64,000 bases of DNA, from contig CM066043.1 of NCBI GenBank assembly GCA_033557465.1, positions 75,050,662 through 75,114,661 of the forward strand, written 5' to 3'. Under the pieces are notes generated by a model. That model saw only the letters and a program-made list of their open reading frames with translations, was not told where the DNA came from and searched no databases. Shown piece by piece: positions 53,841 to 64,000 of the stretch. Every line of letters starts with the position of its first letter. Positions within the stretch are counted from its first letter, which is position 1. The DNA is from Ichthyophis bannanicus. Taxonomy: Eukaryota > Chordata > Amphibia > Gymnophiona > Ichthyophiidae. Position numbers and translations under genes: made by a program.

Positions 53841-54985
53841 ATGAATCATTACTACTCCATATTCACCATCTGCTGCTTTCTCCTAGCAATCACATACAAT
53901 GCCTTAGCCCTCACCTCCCATCACAGCTCCATCCCAGTGCTACAACGCTCATGGAGAAGTTGGTCAAGCCCCCGTTACCACCAACCTAGCACATCAGAAC
54001 GCCCATCTGACCCGCACCTAATCTACGTCTCCATCCAACAAAGCAAGCTCCCCCAAAGCAAACAAAACACTCACCCCCAAAGCCTAAAGTGTGCACTCAT
54101 AAATGCACGATCGATCCGAAACAAATGGCCAGCAGTAACTGACCTATTGTCCACCCACGACCTAGACATCCTACTAATCACTGAGACCTGGCTATCCACT
54201 ACAGACACTGTTATCCTGCGCAAACTAGTCCCCCCTAACTTTGACATCCACCCCTGCTACAGATCGGACAGAAGAGGTGGAGGCGCCCTCATCCTGACAA
54301 AGCAAGAACTACAATACCAGCTAGTTTCAGCCAGTAGTACCACAAACCTTGATTCCATTACCATATCAAACAAATTCACCAACATCAGCTTGTTCTACAG
54401 GACTCCTTTGCCCTCCCCAGATGACTTATCCACCATCATAGACATTGCTGGAAACCCCCATAACCTTCGTGCTCAAAACTGGGTGATGGGAGATTTCAAC
54501 CTCCCAGCTCTTCAAGCTATTCACTCTGAGGCCTTCACTGAGGCACTCACTGAGTTAGGTTTCATCCAACTGGTCAATGCCCCCCCTAAAGTAAAGGGAA
54601 ACACACTTGACCTTATATTTGCCCCAAAAGATACCTTTGATTCCACGCACACGATGGACCTTTCCGTAAGCCCTGTACCATAGTCAGATCACAGCTTAAT
54701 AAAGTTCTAGATCCCATTACACCATCCAGAAATTAAAACCCAGGCATCAAATAAGCCAATCAAACCCCTCTCAAAACGCTTCCGGCCTTTTAACAAAGAG
54801 GACATCTTAGACAGAATCCAACCTCTCCAGAACCAATCACATCAATGCCTTGATGATATGATTGCTGCATGGAATTCAAGCCTTGATGCTGCTGTCAGTA
54901 TACCCTTCTCCAAGAAAGAAGCAAAAACAAAAAGGAATTCACCCTGGTTCTCTCCCGAACTCCGAACATCACTCCTTTTACTCAG
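53841..54985 (+). pseudogene. L2 ORF2 5' part: leader and endonuclease, interrupted
   Basis: The frame is open from 53676. The ATG at 53841 gives a signal-like leader (MNHYYSIFTICCFLLAITYN). The endonuclease follows: INARSIRNKWPAVTDLL, LLITETWLSTTDTVILRKL, RRGGGALILTK, a WVMGDFNLPAL segment and GNTLDLIFAPKD. A TAG at 54681 falls exactly in the VPWSDH motif (VP-stop-SDH). The frame then runs on as SDHSLIK. The linker SPWFSPELRTSLLLLRK (54940-54985) is cut by the L2 insertion. The 3' half continues at 58950. Confidence 0.85.
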
Positions 54986-55225
54986 GAAGCTTTTTATTTA
55001 TTTATTTATTTATTTATTACAGGCTCTTATATACCGCTCTATTCAGCATCAGCGCGGTTCACAATAAAACAACATACCATAACAACACATTGTTTGGTTT
55101 CTACATAGAACAAGGTCAGAGAACTTGGATAAAACATGGGACATCATTAATGCAACTATTTACAAGGATATATACATGTATACATAACAGGATTTGTTCT
55201 TATTTTGGGTAGTGATTAGGAATGA

Positions 55226-58200
55226 TTAGCTGGTCAAGTAATATTGGGGGAAGAGGTGGGATTTGAGAGCCTTTCTAAAAAGGGATAAATCAGTGATAGC
55301 CCGAATCTCTGGGGGTAGGGCATTCCAGCACTTAGGGGCATAGAATCTGAAAGCCCTGTTAGATGTCACTGATAGGCATTTTGTCGCTGCTTTAGGGATG
55401 ATTAGATTATTTGTTGATGTCGTTCTCCTGGATCTGTTGGGTGGAACGGTCTGAATGAGGTCTATTAGAGAGGAGGAGGTGATGCATTTAGTGGCCTTAA
55501 AAGTTAGTAATAGGGTTTTGAACAATATTCTGCCATGTATCGGGAGCCAGTGGAGTTTTTATTTTATTTTTATTTACAGTTTCTTTTATACCGCACTATT
55601 CGACATCAGCGCGGTTTACAATGAACAGAAACTACACTTACCAAATATTGATCAGTGCTTACAATGAACAGCTGGGTATACATTAAACAGGTTTACATTC
55701 AACAGGTTTCATAAACAGAGGAACATAATAACTATGTACAAAAAGCAGCTATGTACAGAACAACTAGGCGCAGCTATAGTTGCTGTAGGATGGGTGTTAC
55801 ATGGTCTCTTCTTGATATTCCGTAGAGGACTCTAGCAGCGGTATTCATGGCGAGTTGCAAAGGGTTTAATGTGGAGTGTGGGAGGCCTTGGAGAATGGCA
55901 TTGGCATAGTCGAGGTGTGGTAAGGTTAAGGCTTGAAATATAGTTCTGAAGTCATCGGGATCAAGCAGGGGGCGAATATGTCGAAGAGTCCGGATCTTGA
56001 GGTAGATTGCTCTGACTACGTTGGATATGTGTAGTTTCAGATCCATGCGTTGATCAAAAGTGACTCCAAGGTAACGAATGGAAGGTTTTGATTGGAGCTC
56101 GGCTTCTTTCACCTTTATATGGGATGGAGGGGTGAAGAGTGGGTCCCTGGAAATGAAGAGAACTTCGGTCTTTTTGTGTTGAATTCGGAGGTTCTGGGAT
56201 TGAAGCCATTCGGATACTGCATCAAAACATTTAGTTAGCGGGGAAAGGTCCATATGAACTGTGGAGAAAGGCATGTATAGGAGGATGTCATCTGCGTATA
56301 TCAAGCATTCAACCTTGAAAGACTTGATGTTGCAAACCGGCTGTATGTATATATTGAAAAAGAGTGAGGATAGGGATGATCCTTGCGGTACGCCTTGCTT
56401 TTGGTGGTAAGGTGTGGAAGTTGCGGTCCCTGAGGTAACGTACTGCCATCTCTGATCAAGGTATGATTTGCAGCACTCCAGGGCAGTGTTATTGATGCCT
56501 TTTTCTTTTAGTCGCCCCATTAACAGATCATGATGTACAGAGTCAAAGGCTGCAGCAATGTCTAAGAAGATAAGAGCAAAGCCTTGGCGGATGTTATCAA
56601 TGCCTGTGATGATGTTGTTGCAGAGAGTGGTAAGGAGGGTTTCAACACCGTGGAACTCTCTGAAGCCATGTTGGCAGTGGTCCAGAGGGGAGACGGTGTC
56701 AATGTGGTCCTGTAACTGTCTTTGAGCTTCTTTTTCAATTATTTTCGCTAGTAGGGGTATGCTAGCTATGGGTCTATAAGATTCAACCTTTTGTGGGTCA
56801 AGTTTATGGTTTTTCAAGAGGGGTCTTATGGATGTTCTCTTGAGTGCTGGTGGGAAGGAGCCAGTTTGAAAGGATAGATTCATCATTTTAGTGATGATGG
56901 GGCTGAGATCTTGTCGTAGTTCCTTTATCCAGTGGGCTGGACAAGGGTCAGTTTGTGCAGTAGTCGTGTTAAGAGCAGCGATGGTGTTCTCAACATGTTC
57001 TCTAGATGGTGTGGAGAACATGGATAGGTTTGATATGCATGTGGTGCATTGAGAAGAGATTGTCGCAATGTTGCTGGTTTGAAGCAGCTTGGATTGCAGG
57101 AAATCGGCGAAAGCTTGGGGATGAATGGGTTCAGGATGTTTTGGTGAAGGTTCTTTAGATAAGGTTTTGACTAAGTTGAAAAGTTCGCGTGGCTTATTCA
57201 GTGATCTTTTCAGCGTATCAGTATGGAATTGTTTCATCTTGGCCATTACTGATTCTCTGTGCACAGCTAGATGTGCTTTGTAGGCTGCCTGGTCTTCTGA
57301 AGAGTGTGAGCGACGCCATCGTTTCTCCAGTCTTCTTAGGTGTGAGAGGGAAGCTCGTAGGTCAGGGGAGAACCAAGGGGAAGATTTTCTTTTCTTTGGG
57401 TTGTTACCCTGGACTGGTTGCAGAGCAATGGTACTGATAGTGTTGTTCCAGGATGTGATCATGTTTTCTAGATTGAGAGAGGTGTCATGTAGGAGAGGGA
57501 GGGTTTCAGTGAGTATATGTTCTTTGTTGAGGGTTTTGAATTTTCGAGATGCTACTCTTGTTGAGTCAATGGAGTTTTTGTTTCTATATGGTGACTGTTT
57601 GCCATTGATGAGAATGGGGAAGGTGATTAAATTATGGTCTGACCAAGGTACTGGGGTTACAGAGTTGTCAAGACTGTTGTTGGAGTCAAGAGCTGTAAGA
57701 GGGGCAAAGATCATGTCAAGGATGTTTCCTCTCTCGTGCGTGGGGGTGTCGACAATTTGCTTGTATCCCAATTCGTTGATTGCTTCAAGAAGGGCTGAGG
57801 AGTGGCTGGGATGTAGTGTTGGGAGATTGAGGTCTCCTAAAATCCAGTTGGGAATGTTGGGCTTGCGTGTGTTAGCTGCTAGGTCTAGAATGTAAGGCAG
57901 GTCGTCCGTGGAGGATGAGGGTGCTCTGTAAATTAAATTGATGAGGCATTGTTCATTTGTGATGGTTAAGACGTCCATGCTGTTTGAGCTTGTGGAGTCC
58001 ACGGTGTGGAAATTTAGGTCATTCTTGGTAAGTATGAGAATGCCTCCTCCTCTCTTGCTCTCTCTGTGTTGAGAATGGGCAGAGAAGTTGGGGGGTATGA
58101 GTTGGTTAAGGATTACATTATCCGTGTCAGATAGCCAGGTTTCGGTTATCATGAGGACATCTAGATTATGAAAAGAAATTATGTCATTGATGACTGGCCA

Positions 58201-58650
58201 TTTCTTGCGGATAGACCGTGTATTTATGAGAGCACAGTTTAAGTAAAAGGGTTGAGGGGGTTCCTCTTGTTTATTTTTCTTTGGTTGTTGAAGGGCTATA
58301 TGTATTAGGTGGGAGTGGCGTGTGGGGGTCTCTATTCTTGAGTTGGGATAGGGAGATTCTGCCCTTCTTCTTCCGTGACTCAGAAGTATTGGAATTTGAT
58401 GAGCCGTGTGATATAAGGCAAGGGTTTCGTTGAGCAAACTTATAAGAAGGAAGAGGCAGATAGCCAGGGTATTAAGTGGTAGAGCCATTGGGGTTTTTGT
58501 TGAGGGGGTGAGGTACTTTCTGTGAGGGATTATATGATTTTGGTGGTTCTGTGATTTGGGTACTTTCTGTGAGGCTACTGACAACAGTAATAATTGAAAG
58601 CAACAGTGATAATTGAATGATATTGGAAACAATAGAAATGAGTGCAACAA
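55226..58650 (-). pseudogene. L2 ORF2, nearly intact, C-terminus split by an L2 tail
   Basis: One open frame of 958 codons runs from 58650 to 55774. The likely functional start is the ATG at 58488, opening MALPLNTLAICLFLLISLLN, a signal-like leader. Endonuclease: INTRSIRKKWPVINDI, ITETWLSDTDNVIL, ESKRGGGILILTK, a WILGDLNLP segment and PVPWSDHNLI. RT: PAHWIKELRQDLSP, SYRPIASIPLLAKIIEK, HGFREFHGVETLL, FLDIAAAFDSVHH, GVPQGSSLSSLFFNIYIQPV and YADDILLYMPF (56298 downward). After HVTPILQQL a 3' L2 tail is inserted. The C-terminus resumes at 55525-55226 (FRFYAPKCWNALPPEIRAI). It is the best-preserved L2 RT in the window. Confidence 0.88.
55562..55785 (-). mobile_element. Truncated L2 3' tail inside the reverse L2
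   Basis: It begins with A/T repeats (TTTATTTTTATTTACAG), has TATACCGCACTATTCGACAT and GCGCGGTTTACAATG, and interrupts the LHWLP motif region. This is the third level of L2-in-L2 nesting. Confidence 0.8.
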
Positions 58651-58949
58651 TGATAATTGAATGGTACTGGCGACAGTAACATTAACTGCAACACTGGTAA
58701 ATGAATCCTACTGGCAACAGTAATTATGGAAGTAATGGAATGTAACAGAGATAATTGAATGGTACAGGTAACGGTAAATTGAAAGCAACAATGATAAGTG
58801 GCAATTATTGGTAACAGTATAATTGAAAGCAATAGTAATAATATAGTGTGATACTTAATTATGGTATATTACTGACAAAAGTAATGGTAACTTCCTGTGT
58901 GTGTAGCCGTTGGTATTGGTGAGCCTACTCCACATTACAAGGTTGAATA

Positions 58950-60905
58950 GATCACCTGAAAAAACACCGAGCTGATGTCACAAAACGAATGAAACAATAT
59001 CATACGGAGATATTACAACGTTCGCTAAATAAGCCACACGAGCTCTTCAACCTAGTCAAGTCCTTAGCAAAGGAGCCCACATCTGCACAACCAAGCCTCC
59101 CCAACCCTCAAGAATATGCGGACTATCTTCAAGCCAAGTTAGCACAATCCAGCACTCACACTCATTACAACTCCACCCTCAAATCCCTGCCATGTACCTC
59201 ACTGGATGCCACACCTGACAGTAACCACATCATCACCACTTTTTCTACCCCAACTGAGAGAAGTATACAAAACATCATATCCACCATAAATACCACTACA
59301 GCACCTAACGACCCCTGTCCAGCATTTTGGATAAAATCCCTTCAGTCTGAACTTAGCCCTTTCCTCTCCAAACTCATTGGACTATCCTTTTCAATGGGGA
59401 TCTTCCCACAGAGCCTGAAGCATACAGCAATAAGACCACTACTGAAAAACAGTAAACTTGACCCAGCAAAGATAGATTCCTACAGGCCAATATCAAGCAT
59501 CCCGCTGCTAGCTAAGATCATCGAGAAGGTGGTACATCAGCAACTTGACCAACACATTGAGATCAATGCACCCCTCGACCCTTGTCAACATGGCTTCCGC
59601 AGTTCACACGGAGTGGAAACATTGCTAACCACATTATTCAACACCCTTACCATCGGGATCGACAATGTCAAACAAGGATTCGCCCTGATCTTCCTTGACA
59701 TTGCCACGGCTTTCGACACTGTATGTCACGAAATACTCCTCTCCCGTCTTAGTGAGAAGGGCGTCCAGGGCTACGCTTTATCATGGTGCGCCTCGTACCT
59801 AACCGACAGATGGCAACAAGTGCGTTCCGGCCTCACAACATCCTCTTCTTTCCTCCAAGAAAAAGGAGTCCTGCAAGGATCTTCATTGTCAGCACTCCTA
59901 TTTAACATCTACATGCAGCCCTTATGCAACCTTGTCCGCTCGTTCAACATTAACTGTCTGATCTACGCAGATGATCTTCTATATATGCCGTTCCTACTAA
60001 ACAAACCAGACTTATCACCCCTGACCGCCTGTTTTGATGCGGTTACTGATTGGCTACTCTCACAGAAACTAAGAATAAATTTTAAGAAAACAGAAGTTCT
60101 CTTCCTTACAAGAAACACAACATTCATACCACCAAGCTCCCTGAAGGTCAGAGATGCGGAGCTCCTAAGCAAGCACACAATCCGGTACCTTGGAGTCACG
60201 ATCGACCAACATCTTAACATGAAGGCCCAGATAAACAATATGATCAAGGCAATATACAACAAAATCAAGACACTCCACCACCTGAGACATCTACTTGAAC
60301 CAGAAGATTATCGGACAGTTTATCAGGCGCTAATAATCCCACACTTCGACTACGCGAACCCCATACTACACGGCCTTCCTAAAAACTCCTTAAACCCGCT
60401 TCAACTAGCATTGAACGCGGCCGCCAGAGTGCTGATCGGGACATCAAGGAGGGAACACATAACCCCAATCCTAAAAAACCTGCACTGGCTCCCAGTTCAA
60501 TCCAGGATCACCTTCAAAGTCCTGACACTGACTCACAAAGCCATTAATAAAAACTCTTCCACGTCACTCACAGATCTCATCCATACTACACCCCTAAACA
60601 GAGTCAGGAGATCAGCCTCAGTCAATACATTGAACATCCCAAAGGAAATCATAAAATGCTCGCAATCAGCCAAAAACAGAGCATTCGCCTTTTATGCACC
60701 GACTTGCTGGAACGCCCTACCCCCTACTATCCGGGCCATAAGTGACCTTGCCCAATTTAGGAAGGCACTTAAACATCACCTGTTCCTACAATACTACGCA
60801 CACCCAGGTCACCACACACCCCCTGCCACACCTATGAGCCCATGTAGCCCGCCAAACTCCAACCCTCCTGCTAGCAGCACTTCACTCATCACATTGACAT
60901 CATGA
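58950..60905 (+). pseudogene. L2 ORF2 3' part: reverse transcriptase and C-terminus
   Basis: Continuous frame from about DHLKKHRADVTKRMKQYHTE (ATG at 58989) to the stop at 60903-60905. Motifs: PAFWIKSLQSELSPFL, SYRPISSIPLLAKIIEKVV, HGFRSSHGVETLLTTL, FLDIATAFDTVCHE, GVLQGSSLSALLFNIYMQPL, YADDLLYMPF (one residue shorter than YADDILLYMPF in the other L2), LGVTIDQHLNMK, LHWLPVQSRITFKVL and FAFYAPTCWNALPPTIRAI. The RT core is intact, but the endonuclease half lies 4 kb upstream beyond the reverse L2, so no full protein can be made. Confidence 0.87.
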
Positions 60906-61152
60906 TCACTACAGATCCAATTTATATATAGCTGAATGATCCAGGTACATATGTTGATAGTTTATTATTGATCCATGTACATATGTTGATAGTTTATTCT
61001 GCACATAGTTACCTTGTTTGTATGTCTCCTGTACATAACCCCCTGTTATAATGTAAATGCAGTTCAATCCCCTGCTCTGCATGCTTTCGTTTCATGTAAA
61101 CCGCACTGGTGTAAAGAGCGCGGTATATAAGAAAGTTTAATAAATAAATAAA

Positions 61153-61915
61153 GAACAATCGGTAGGTGAAAAAGGAATAGGTGGTGTGGCACTTGGTGCA
61201 TGGAACTTGTGCCTTACTGAAGATCAGGAGATAGGAGTGGCAGTGAGAGTTCCTACATTTCATTACTTTTCCATGTCGTCTTTATTCTTGATTAGCGAGT
61301 TTCAGTTTTAATAATCCGAACAGCACCAGCTGCCATGCATTTGTATCTCACAGCAGGAAGTGTATGGGGGGGGGGGGTGAGATGATGTTTATCAGGGTAG
61401 AGCTTGAGTCAGAACCACAGCCTGGTGTCAGAGCAAACTCCTCTTTGACAGGGTAGGCTGAGCTACACATGCTTCTGGCTTTGAAAAGCAAATCTTTATG
61501 CAAAGCATGGTAATTTTAGCTTGATGTGGTGAGATGCTATGTCAGATGAAGTCAGCCATGGAAGCTAGCAAACTGTGAACCCAGTCTGCACGTAATTCAG
61601 TCATTTGCAAATGAAGCAGTAGTCTTGGGAACGTAGCTCCTGTTAACACCATGGCAGTCCTGCAGGATCAGTTGTGCAACCAATCAAACCCATTCCCTAT
61701 ATGCTCAGTACGACTCTTATCAGGAATTTCTGCATATTTGGATGTGAATTTTCACTGCTTCTGTCAGCAATGTTAACTTCATTTAGTGTGTCCATCTAAA
61801 TTTATTTAACTAGAAGTATACTCCCTTCCCCAGTTTGTCTCAACTGTGTGGCAAGTCCTCTGAAATTACTGTCTGGTTGTAGAAAACTGCTTTTTATGCT
61901 TTACTGATCACTACT
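61153..61915. other. Intron 4 sequence, no recognised feature
   Basis: Non-coding, apart from a G run at 61367-61377. No repeat family or CSK exon is recognised. Confidence 0.4.
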
Positions 61916-62203
61916 GGAGGAGTAGCCTAGTGGTTGGGGCAAGGTACTTCAGGCCGGAAGGTCGGGGGTTCAAATCCCACTAGAGGACAGCAACTTTGGG
62001 CCGGAAGGACTGGGGCTTCTAGTCCCACAGGTGCTCCTTGTGGTCTTGGGCAAGCCACTTAACCCTCCATAGCCCATGTTCCCTGTAAAATAGTTTTCTC
62101 CAAGTTATAATACCCTGTTCAATGTAATTTCAGTTTGTTCAATGTAAACCGCACTGATGCAGAATAGCGTGGTATATAAGAGAATATAAATAAATAAATA
62201 AAT
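61916..62203 (+). mobile_element. Full-length tRNA-derived CORE-SINE with L2-type tail
   Basis: The head has A-box TAGCCTAGTGG and B-box GGTTCAAATCC (61967-61977). The middle has the CORE GGTCTTGGGCAAGCCACTTA. The tail, CAATGTAAACCGCACTGATG, GTGGTATATAAGAG and AAATAAATAAATAAAT, is close to the tail of the L2 LINE at 61095-61152. The Pol III promoter boxes look intact. Confidence 0.92.
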
Positions 62204-62325
62204 ACTGCTGCTTTCCTTTCCTCAGTGCTGCTACTTAGGCTGGTCTGCTGGAAACTCCTCTCTCCTCTTTCCTCTCACTTGGGCTGCTTTTCTCCCTTCA
62301 TAGTTTAGTTTATTATAAACGTCAT

Positions 62326-64000
62326 ATCTCCAGGAACAAGCAGGAATGAGTCTTCACATATGGGTACGTCGGTACCGACGGAGCCTGCACGGGAATGCTC
62401 CCCAGCATCCAATCAGAAAGCTTTTGGGAGCATCCCTCGCGCCTGCGCACTGCCTTCCCGCCTTTCCCACTGCCTCTCCTCAGTTTTCGTTTTTCCGCGG
62501 AGCCGGCAGGACGTCCTCCTGTCACCGCAGAAACTTTTTTCTTCAAATTCTTTATTTCTTGTTTTCTTGTGGTCGCGGCTGTTTTTCCCGCCGCCACCGG
62601 TGGGTTTTTCTTTTCCTTTTCTTAAACTCAGGGAAATTTTTCCCTCAGTTTCTGTCTTAAATTTTTTGGGCCTACAAGGCCTCTCCATCATGGAGCCGCC
62701 TTCTCCTAAGAAGTGCCTTCACTGTGGAAGCACAGTTTTCTTTTTAGACTCCAATGCCTGGTGTCTAACCTGTTTGGATCCTGACCCTTTTACCCCTGAA
62801 CAATCAGGCTGCAAAACTGTGAGAAGAACTTCCCTCTTTCGAGTTTCCCTCGATACCTTTTTTCCCTCCCGGAGTGAGGGCACCGGCCTTTTCTTCTCTA
62901 CAGGATCAGGTAACCCACAAGCAGTCTGTTTAAGACTAGCCAATCCTTGAGTGGTAGGTCTCATGCCAAGCATGATGACGGCTCCGGCCTTGCCCTCAAG
63001 ACCCCATTGGCATTAAAATCCCGGCGGGATTCTCCGGGATCCAAAGCATTTCAGGGGTTTCAGGTTGTTCCTGGGGCTCACCCCTCACAGAACATACCTG
63101 AGCCATGTTCGGTGGTGGCATCCGCTTCGAGCGGTACCGATACCCCGGCATCGGCACCGGTGTTGAGTGATCAACTCTTCACCAGGGATCATCATCTGGC
63201 GTTCTCGGTACCTTCGGGACCGATCGATACGACCCAGATCGACTTTCCTGTATCGACAACATCGCCGATACCACCACCGACGTCGGTACCCTCTAGACAT
63301 GCATCGATGGACTCGCTCCCTTCGATGCCGAGTCTGGAATCGATATCTAGTCTAGATGACTGGGTACCGACGCGTCTCAGAACCGACCCTTATCGTTTCC
63401 GGATACGCAGTACCGAGGATATTCACCAAGCGTTTCTGGTTGCCTCGGTACCGCTTGAGCAGCCTCCGATGACTGCTTCGATGGCGTTACCGTCTCCGAT
63501 TCCGACTCAGCTACCGGTATCGGTATCGATGTCGGTTCCTGCAGTTACATCGGCACCATCGATCCTCTCTATGCCTAGTTTGGAATTGATACCTGGCATG
63601 GACGATGCAGTACTGACTGCCTCAAATCGTGACTGCCAGTACCACTATCCATCTAGTGGGGTTCTTTTTCTGCACCAGACCAGTACATCCTCTGGTGCTC
63701 AGGCTGCTCCTTCAACCTTAGCCTGCCCAGGGATAGTTCCCATTGGAGATCCCTCTTTTCAGAAATTTCTCCTTGACATGGCAATATTTCTTGCTATTCC
63801 TATCCCTGGCTGTGATCCTACTCGAGGCTCTCCTGCAGAAAAGGAAAATATAATGCTTCCTTTACATCATTCTTTGCAGGATGATCTTCTGAGAATATGG
63901 GAATCACCTTTAAGGGTTCCCTCTCCTTCTACAGCAACTGATGTTCTGTATCAGGTGCCCCCCTCTCCAGGGTTTCAAAAGACTCAACTTCCCCATCATT
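62326..64000 (+). mobile_element. Second DIRS element (diverged family), left part, cut by window end
   Basis: The left end, ATCTCCAGGAACAAGCAGGA (62327) then GAGTCTTCACATATGGGTACG, resembles the left repeat of the DIRS at 46458. It has a terminal palindrome CGTCGGTACCGACG, where the first element has CGTCGGCGCCGACG. The gag region follows. The RT and recombinase lie beyond the window. Confidence 0.88.
62691..64000 (+). pseudogene. DIRS gag-like ORF1, partial, with frame breaks
   Basis: The ATG at 62691 gives MEPPSPKKCLHCGSTVFFLD, then CLTCLDPD. This matches the N-terminal cysteine module of the first DIRS gag (CGRC..CLRC), spaced similarly. The first frame stops at 62950. The conserved helical part reappears in another frame at 63755-64000: FQKFLLDMAIFLAIPI, LLRIWESPLRVPS and SPGFQKTQLPHH, aligned to FSDFVRDMAKALAF, RMWESPAS and SPGFQKAQLPHH. 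Between them is a low-complexity section dense in TCGGTACCG and ATCGAT words. It is either a pseudogene or read with frameshifts. Confidence 0.8.

Larger units (their letters stand above)
54989..58940 (-). mobile_element. L2-clade LINE, reverse, inserted in another L2
   Basis: The 3' tail is at the left (TTTATTTATTTATTTATTTA then the complement of GCGGTATATAAGAG-like sequence). The long ORF2 is 58650-55226, with a short L2 tail inserted at about 55562-55785. The 5' region is 58580-58900, with ATTGAAAGCAACA-type repeats. About 50 bases of the host L2 frame seem lost at the right junction, and no clean duplication is visible. Confidence 0.85.
52740..61152 (+). mobile_element. L2-clade LINE split by a reverse L2 insertion
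   Basis: It consists of a GC-rich 5' UTR (52740-53340), tandem repeats, the ORF2 first part (53841-54985), an interruption by another L2 (54989 to about 58940), the ORF2 remainder (58950-60905) and a 3' UTR. The tail is GTAAACCGCACTGGTGTAAA, GCGCGGTATATAAG and AATAAATAAATAAA, ending at 61152. Confidence 0.88.

Overview
The window is nuclear DNA of a vertebrate. It holds the 5' part of one host gene, CSK (C-terminal Src kinase), on the + strand, and almost everything else is transposable elements and their relics. Four CSK exons are visible: a 15-base first coding exon near 4.55 kb, two SH3 exons at 39.3 and 39.8 kb, and the first SH2 exon at 45.1 kb. Intron 1 is about 34.8 kb, intron 3 about 5.1 kb, and intron 4 runs past the right edge (over 18.7 kb). 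The kinase-domain exons are not in the window. The mix of DIRS tyrosine-recombinase retrotransposons, L2-, CR1- and L1/Tx1-type LINEs, a tRNA-derived CORE-SINE, hAT and Harbinger-like DNA elements, together with bloated introns, suggests an amphibian. A caecilian is my guess from the repeat flavour and is not proven.

Layout. 0-2 kb: decayed copy of an uncharacterised, widely distributed transposon-like ORF with cysteine pairs. 2.2-3.2 kb: 3' end of an old DIRS element holding a mariner-like MITE. 4.0-4.6 kb: CR1 tail and the first CSK coding exon. 5.5-11 kb: an old full-length DIRS relic broken by SINEs and an L2 fragment. 11.3-14.6 kb: CR1 relic broken by a SINE and a deleted L2. 14.7-28.6 kb: a second CR1 relic that contains a 10.7 kb L1-type insertion with a 15-bp target duplication. 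That L1 contains a reverse L2 LINE, and the CR1 also carries two hAT elements with 8-bp duplications. 28.9-33.1 kb: nearly full-length L2 LINE. 34.1-38.1 kb: 4 kb Harbinger-like element bounded by TTA, containing a ~510 bp palindrome with tRNA-like arms. 38.4-39.1 kb: an inverted-repeat unit. 39.3-45.3 kb: CSK exons with a MITE, a CR1 relic and a 1.7 kb hAT element in the introns.

46.5-52.2 kb: a structurally complete, open-reading DIRS element (gag, RT-RNase H, tyrosine recombinase, inverted ends and internal complementary region). 52.7-61.15 kb: an L2 LINE split by a second, reverse L2, which is itself split by a third L2 tail. 61.9-62.2 kb: intact CORE-SINE. 62.3 kb to the end: left part of a second, diverged DIRS family.

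How the parts relate. The SINE copies carry a 3' tail nearly identical to the L2 LINE tail, so L2 machinery probably mobilised them. CSK itself encodes the kinase that phosphorylates the inhibitory C-terminal tyrosine of Src-family kinases. Its exons and splice sites look intact, so the insertions appear to be tolerated intronic load. All assignments come from reading the sequence. No database search was run.
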